Assembly (NCBI RefSeq): GCF_015706575.1
Contig: NW_024037074.1
Coordinates: 16,915,334-16,979,333, forward strand
Direction: 5' to 3'
DNA length: 64,000 nt
From: Patiria miniata
Taxonomy: Eukaryota > Echinodermata > Asteroidea > Valvatida > Asterinidae
This document shows positions 58,286 through 64,000 of the stretch, in pieces; the stretch's first letter is position 1; each line of letters opens with the position of its first letter. A program made the translations under genes and the position numbers. The notes below the pieces were generated by a model that saw only the letters and a program-made list of their open reading frames with translations, ran no database searches and was not told the DNA's origin.

Positions 58286-58380
58286 TAGTAAATGAAAACA
58301 TAAATTTAAGTAAGTGCTCACCAGTTATTGCTTTGCCAATAACTGGTGAGCACTACTTAAATTTATATTTTCATTAACTA
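58286..58380. repeat. Near-perfect ~95-bp hairpin
   Basis: Arm taagtgctcaccagttattg pairs with caataactggtgagcactac..tta; the outer parts aatgaaaacataaatttaa and ttaaatttatattttcatt also pair. Stem about 39-44 bp, loop ctttgc, one or two bulges. Either a tiny foldback element or a hairpin RNA source. Confidence 0.85.
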
Positions 58381-58707
58381 CACAAAAGGTCCTTGCTCTG
58401 TGAAGCGTTTTGAGACCTTTGGTATAAAGTGCAATATAAGCACCACATCATTACTTCTGTTCAAAAATGGTGGGTCTTTAAAAAAGCATAATTTATGATT
58501 GGCACTTCTTTATTAGCATTACATGTAATAAAACTCCTATGTGATTTCACAATCTGAATTTCCCCATCTTGTTGTTTTTAAAAATCTGTGCATCAAGTAT
58601 TTGTAGCAAAGTTACAGAAACCACGAGCAAACACTGGTTAATGATGCACTGAAATTGTGCAGTAAGAGCAAAAGACCAATCTGGGCATGCTATCAATTCA
58701 ATCATGA

Positions 58708-58819
58708 AGGCCCCCTTCAATGGCGCGAGCATTGTGCTAGCTATTGTTCAGATGATCCATCGTGGGACAGTTGCTTAGCACAATAGCATGCACAATGGTT
58801 TCTCCATTGAAGGGGGCCT
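58708..58819. mobile_element. Short MITE with GGCCCCCTTCAATGG ends (copy B)
   Basis: Terminal inverted repeats aggcccccttcaatgg and ccattgaagggggcct bound 112 bp; homologous in inverted orientation to about 37740-37850. Interior gcattgtgctagctattgtt and gcacaatagcatgcacaatg are themselves partly inverted. Confidence 0.78.
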
Positions 58820-58956
58820 CGTGAGTGTACGATGATCAATTGTCTGGGTTTGTCATAAGGTATAGCTTAAACTCTTATTTTAAAAACTTCTTTCAGTCCT
58901 GTCTGTTGCTCTTTGTAATAAGATGACAATTTACTGCGGCCCAAAATGTGTTGTTT

Positions 58957-59143
58957 CAAGTCGACTCTGGTTATACAAACTCTGTTAATACGAATTCTGG
59001 TTATAGTGATAAAAAAAGCCTACTGGTTCCACCTCTGCCTTTATGTGCACAATGAATGTGACCGAAACTCCTCTCTATACAAAGTTGACATGTAAACACT
59101 TTGGCAGGGTTCAATGGAGTTTGTATTAATTAGAGTGGACTGC
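58957..59143. mobile_element. pogo/Tigger-like MITE, diverged copy B
   Basis: The same plan as 57874-58060: aagtcgactctggttataca at the left, attagagtggactgca at the right, with shared internal ctctgttaatac, attctggttata and tgtgcacaatgaatg. Older, with more substitutions; the TA flanks are not clear. Confidence 0.72.
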
Positions 59144-61758
59144 ATATGGTTTGCTTTTTTTTTAAAGATAATTTTGCGCTGAGAGTTCGGAACATATTTC
59201 ATTTACATCAAAATCACAAGCTTTTTAAAAATGGTTGGCATTTACGAACTTATTATTATTAACCAGAATCTGTGTTTTAAGTCACAATTAAAATGCAAAT
59301 ATAACATTATGTTTTACAAAAACTGTTAGAAAATGTGTTCATTGCCAAATGTTTCAATGCGTTGACTCCTACATGTAACTATTTTCATTTTGAATTCAAT
59401 TAGTACATGACATGGACTGTTCCTAAATGCCAATGTTTCACCCTTTCGTGCACAAAGTGCCAAACTCGTTTTAATTTTCAAAAGTTTATTGTTTTGTAAA
59501 AAATGCATTTGTTTATTTCATTATTTGCATTAAAACCTTAAGTGCGCTTCCACACTGAAGTGTAATCTTACAATAAAGCTTGCTCGTTTCTTTGTACAGT
59601 GTAAAAATTAAAATTGATTTTCAAGGTGGTTGTAATTTATTGTGTTTTTACACGTGTGAATTTTGCATATAAAGTGTTGGCTACATCTCAAATACTTGAG
59701 CATTGGTTTCTTTGTTGTATACAGGATTACAGAGTGAATTCACTATGTCCGTAATTAAAAAAATAATTATTTAGGACGGACCATTATATAATTCAGCGAC
59801 ACATATCAGTTTACCTCCTAATAAAGGTACAGAGTAACTAATTAATTAACTCAGGCATGCAACATTGCCTCGGATCAGCTGATTTCCTCGTTTTTCACTT
59901 TACACATACAGTACCATTAAAACTTGAACAACACTGTATAAAGTCTTGGAAAGCTTAGAGTTTCTTCTTTTTTTGTTCCTTCCCAGTTGCAAGCCTGTTT
60001 ACTCTATCAGACAGCTTCCTAGATCCTCCAAAATTTAACATAGTGCAGTCAACTAATGGCGCACTCCAAGTACTCGTGCAGCAAGTAGTTCTGAATCCAA
60101 CAAATCCCATCAAAATAATGTTGGATTTTTTTGGAAAACTTGGGAGTAGTTTTTGATAACCCATAGGGGTGGAGTACAGCACAAAAGACAGTCTTTATTT
60201 TCATTGCAAAATTTGGGTGACCGTCAATTTCAACGCGTTTAAGAAATTTTTAAGAGGATTTTAAGAAGCGACTGAATTAAAACAAACTCTTAGGTATAGC
60301 TACAAAAAAAAGTTATTTATCCTTTTCTTTTTAAACAACAAAACATTTTTACAGGCTGCTTAGAATTGTATTGCAGAAGGAAAAAGATTTCTATTTTCAC
60401 AAAATGAATAAATAGGGATTCCCCTATCTTCTCCAAACATGTTTACATCAAAATCAATGATGTTCTTGTTTATATCTACAAATCATGGAAAATACGTTTT
60501 ATTTACAACACACATTAATTTATATTGCACAGTGACAAAGGGCACTAGTTTCCACTGTAGCTGATAACTTGTCACATTCGCGACTTTTTGCAAACTTCAA
60601 GTTGCAAGGAACATGTCATGTACAGCAAGTTAATACTTGGACCACCAGATAGTTTAGAAAACAAAAGCTGGAAATGAAACATTCCTTTCAAAAGTGAAAC
60701 CTACTCTAAAAGCTTTTTTTTTTTTCTTTTCAGGTTTTACTCAACCTCACAAGAATTTCCACCGATTTTTTTTTATAGATTTTTGTGAACTTTGAAAAAC
60801 AAGCCCCATTGGCTTAAAGGGAATGTACATCATTGGCTTTTGCTGTAATTTTCAGAAATGAACTATTTGAGAGGTTAGTATAATAGATCAAATATTGTTA
60901 CACTGACATTTTTGAAGTTTTGTGTTCGAAAAGGTTGGAAAAACCATGAAAAACAAAAATGTTCAAGTAGTCTGGTTCCCTGACTCCACAAAAGATAAAA
61001 TGGATCAATTTATAGATGATGGAAAATTGTAAGGCAAGGGAACCAGTCTAGCTGGCCTGCACCCGTTCATGAACATGTAACCAATAGCAAACAAAATTTG
61101 GACTGAAAAAATGGTAAATTTGGAGTAGTTGAAAAATAGTTATGTTTTTCCAACGCTGGTCGGCCGACCACCGTTGGAAATATTTACAAAAATACCATTT
61201 TCTTGAAAATGACTTCACACCAGGTGCCATAATTTTACAGGATGCTTAAGCATGTCATTTACCAACATCCTAGTAATGTATTTCGTAACAACTTGGTAGT
61301 TTTATTTTTCGATGTTTGCAAATATGTTGTATTTTCCCTTTAAGTAACTTAAGTAGACTCTTGTGACTCTCAGTTATACTCCAGCACAGGAATACAATAA
61401 CTCAAGAAAGACTTGCAACCAACATTCACTAACGCACTTAAAAATAAGATATTTATATTTATATATTTTCATGAAAATATTTTCCCTAAAATTTCACAGT
61501 TATTTAACATTTGTTCATCTCACCCTGTTTAACACTGGCAGCTGAAGTGCATATTTACAATTGAGCTCTACAAATAGTTGCCAATGTAATGAACAAATTT
61601 AACGTTCATCTGTACATTTAAACCTCGTACTTGAAACGATTCTGTGAGTTATATTTGCAGGTGGTGGTTATGCTGGAGTGACGATGATAGTATGGGAGGG
61701 ACTTTCCCTTGTGATTCGCTGGATCTAATGCCCGGTACCTCGTACTGCACTGGTTCCC

Positions 61759-64000
61759 TCAGGGCAGCGTGCCACCAGTTTTGATGGTGGATGAGAAGCG
61801 TGGGCGTTTCTTCAGTTGCCCCGCCTTGCTCTGTCCCTCTTTTGCCTTCAGTGCGGGAGATCTGTCATAAACAAATTCCATAAATATGCAAATAATTATA
61901 CATATAATATCCCTAAATACTGGTCAAAATGTCGAGGACACCCTCAGGTTCATTTCAGAACCACACATTTACAAAAAAAGGTTTAAAATTTCTGCAGAGA
62001 GTCGAGGGTGAATATGATTGTACTCACTGCAACAGCATATCGATGGTTTGCTGCGTGGCCTTGGATTTCTTGTGGCTGGGACCGTACAGACTGCTTTGAA
62101 TGCTGTAACACTGCAAACAAAAACAAGAAAACAAGACAGATGTGTCAAACAGATTTGTGAAAATAATGTAGCTGAGCTCAGTTGGAAGGTAAACATTACA
62201 GTTCTACTTATTCTACAAAATCAGTAAGTTCAAACAAGACTAAGCTTGCCTAGCCAGAGTCAGCACTCTGGCTTGTCTGGATTCTGGAATGCCAGTATCC
62301 GGTTCGTTGCGCCCATTGGCTACAAACACTCGAGCTGCGTTAACTTCCGGTTCCAATCGTGCAGAAAGTGCTGGAGGTGACGTCACACTAACGAACCGGA
62401 TGAAGTGGGTGTTTTGCAGCCAGTGTTCATGAGTATATTGTCAGGTTTTGTTTTACTTTTTCAATCTTACTTTCCTGAAGTATTTCATGGCTTTGTCCAG
62501 TTGTCCCTGCGACAGCAGGATGGAGCCGTACAGCTTGTAAGTCTCTCCAACTTCCTCGCTGAAATCACCGAACGTGACGCACTTGGAGGAAATAATCGTC
62601 TTGAGTAGTGACACCGCCTCCTGTGTGGAATGAGAAAGAACTCATTACTGTCTTGGTTCACCAGAAATGATACCAAAAAAAATACCTTGCTAACCATTGA
62701 GACGCACGCACTTGTCTTCAATAGAATACAAAACTGAGGAGTCCAACAAATTTACTGAAGACCAGTTTTGTAATTTGTAATGAAATGACTGACCTCTTGT
62801 CGATCTGTTCTGATGAGCAGCTTGCATAAACTCTCTTGAGTAGCGATAGTCTTAGGGTGATGGGGACCGTACAGGACCTGTCTGATACCTAGACTCTCGT
62901 CTAGATATCGCTCAGCTGTTGCTGTGGTTCAAGCGGTAAAACAGAATAAATTCATGGGTGTCAATCTTTCTTTTTTTTCCTCAGATTGGACAGAACCTTA
63001 ACCTGTCTGACAATGTACCTTCTGTTTTGTCTGGTTCTACCTTCTATCGTGTTAAATGCAAGTGAAGCTAAGTGTCAGTCAACTAATTACTTTCTATTTA
63101 AACAGATTATCTTTTTGAATGTCTTTTGATAAAGTAATAGGTCTTGGGAGTTCTTGTAGGTAATAAATTGTTTCTTGCTATTTCATGGGTTTTGATGTCC
63201 TAATTTGGTTTGCCAGTATACAAAATGTACCATTGGTTCCTGCACTGTGTTGGACAATGCCAGAGTTGGAAAGCTCTTTCAGTGACTGAGGTTTTGTTTA
63301 CTGAAACTTCAATTGATGAAACTATAATATAAGAACAACTCTAGGCATGAAAGTTTGACAGCTGCAAGACTGGTTGTCTAAGAACATGCATGCACCTTGG
63401 AAGAAACAAAAAACGAGGAAACTCTAAATCTTTACAAGACTTTGTACAGTGTTTTTCAATTTAAAATGGCATAAGTGTGAAGTTAAAAACGAGGAAATCA
63501 TCTGATCCGAGGAAAAGTTGCATGCCTGTAAGAAGTAAGCTGGACAGTTCAGTCTGTCGGTCAGTCAGTCAGTGTCTCAGAGGACAGTAGGCTTTCCCTT
63601 TGCGTCAAGCCACTAAAACACTAAAAACTCCACTTACTCTCTGCCTCAGCGGATGCTTGTTCAGAGTAGGCCAGGGCCAGCTTGTGGGCAGTCTCCGCTA
63701 CCTCTTCACTCTGTCCGCTATACCTGTATCATCCACATAATTATATCACCCATTAGTCTTAAGGAACTCTTACCAAAACCTGAATTTCTACAAAATTCTT
63801 ACCATGACCTAAAGACAACCCAACCTCAATCCTTAAGATAATTTTGCATTGTTATGCTTCTTGACCCATCGGTCCCTGGACCACCCCAAACTGACCAGCC
63901 TGTTTATTCCCTGTACGATCCTATCGGCTCTGTTCACAAGTACCCCCTCACCAGCAAAGAAAGTACAGTTGGGGGTGACCGACAAGGCCATATTGCCTGA
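61759..64000 (-). CDS. TTC23: Tetratricopeptide repeat protein 23, last five exons (5'-partial)
   Basis: TPR protein of the ciliary EvC zone linked to Hedgehog signalling. Exons in order: 63723-63638, 62921-62794, 62620-62471, 62110-62028, 61861-61759; 550 nt, about 182 residues plus stop, all GT-AG and in phase. The match to human TTC23 is in order: SEEVAETAHKLALAYSEQAS, then TTAERYLDESLGIRQVLYGP, then KCVTFGDFSEEVGETYKLYG (human …AFGDFSPEVAETYRLLG), SLYGPSHKKSKATQQTIDML (human LLYGPQDKRTLATQQAMGML), and a short basic tail ending FSSTIKTGGTLP. The upstream exons, encoding most of the TPR region, lie beyond the right edge. The gene body within the window continues through 63724-64000 as intron. 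Confidence 0.9.
62298..62402. repeat. Short inverted pair ATCCGGTTCGTT
   Basis: atccggttcgtt at 62296-62310 and aacgaaccggat at 62391-62402 flank about 85 bp containing TGACGTCAC. It lies in the TTC23 intron between exons coding for the last TPR-like segments. Possibly a small MITE. Confidence 0.45.
63916..64000. repeat. Dispersed GTTCACAAGTACCCCC repeat, copy B (cut by window edge)
   Basis: Matches 39521-39607 almost base for base (gttcacaagtaccccctcac, agtacagttgggggtgaccg). It runs into the end of the window, so its full length is unknown. Confidence 0.82.

Larger units (their letters stand above)
56929..61758. other. Intergenic region between MIF4G gene and TTC23
   Basis: No coding sequence supported. 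Convergent 3' ends. It contains the MIF4G poly(A) signal, two pogo-like MITEs, a ~95-bp hairpin, a MITE copy at 58708-58819 and a decayed SINE/LINE tail-like phrase (gtgaagcgttttgagacctt, then gcaatataagcac) at about 58400-58440. Confidence 0.55.

Overview
This window is nuclear DNA from an animal, almost certainly a marine invertebrate deuterostome. An echinoderm or hemichordate is my first guess and a lancelet is possible; the sequence alone does not settle it. The reasons are spliced genes with short phase-conserved exons and GT-AG introns of about 0.2-3 kb, AT-rich non-coding DNA, many short non-autonomous DNA transposons, a tRNA-derived SINE, a 5'-truncated LINE and a 322-bp satellite. 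The encoded proteins align exon by exon with vertebrate families (TSPAN13/31, AGMO, GATAD1, SLC25A39/40, MIF4G, TTC23).

Layout. 1-6.8 kb: no complete gene; a promoter-like stretch with a 50-codon RecQ-like ORF (1717-1869) and several MITEs. 6.8-13.4 kb (+): a TSPAN13/31-type tetraspanin whose first exon lies outside the window and which carries two interchangeable 75-nt terminal exons. 16.7-22.5 kb: about 18 tandem copies of a ~322-bp satellite, between the convergent 3' ends of the tetraspanin and AGMO. 24.3-31.9 kb (-): complete 12-exon alkylglycerol monooxygenase (AGMO). 32.9-35.0 kb (+): complete 4-exon GATAD1, head-to-head with AGMO. 37.4-42.5 kb (-) and 44.9-49.6 kb (-): two tandem 10-exon SLC25A39/40-type mitochondrial carriers with identical intron phases. 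50-54.4 kb: gene-poor DNA with a foldback element, a hAT-like MITE and the 3' end of a LINE. 54.5-56.9 kb (+): 5-exon MIF4G-domain gene. 57-61.7 kb: intergenic, with pogo-like MITEs and a strong hairpin. 61.8-64 kb (-): last five exons of TTC23, continuing past the right edge.

The genes are not a single pathway. They encode a membrane organiser, ether-lipid cleavage, a chromatin reader, mitochondrial glutathione-type carriers, a translation factor and a ciliary protein. TSPAN13, AGMO, GATAD1 and SLC25A40 all lie on human chromosome 7, so this may be a compact relic of an old deuterostome linkage group. The most interesting items are (1) the diverged second carrier, whose cysteine-containing matrix loop has been rewritten and which has a long Pro/Ser-rich N-terminus, and (2) the duplicated terminal exons of the tetraspanin. 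All gene models were spliced by eye from sequence; no search or expression data were used.
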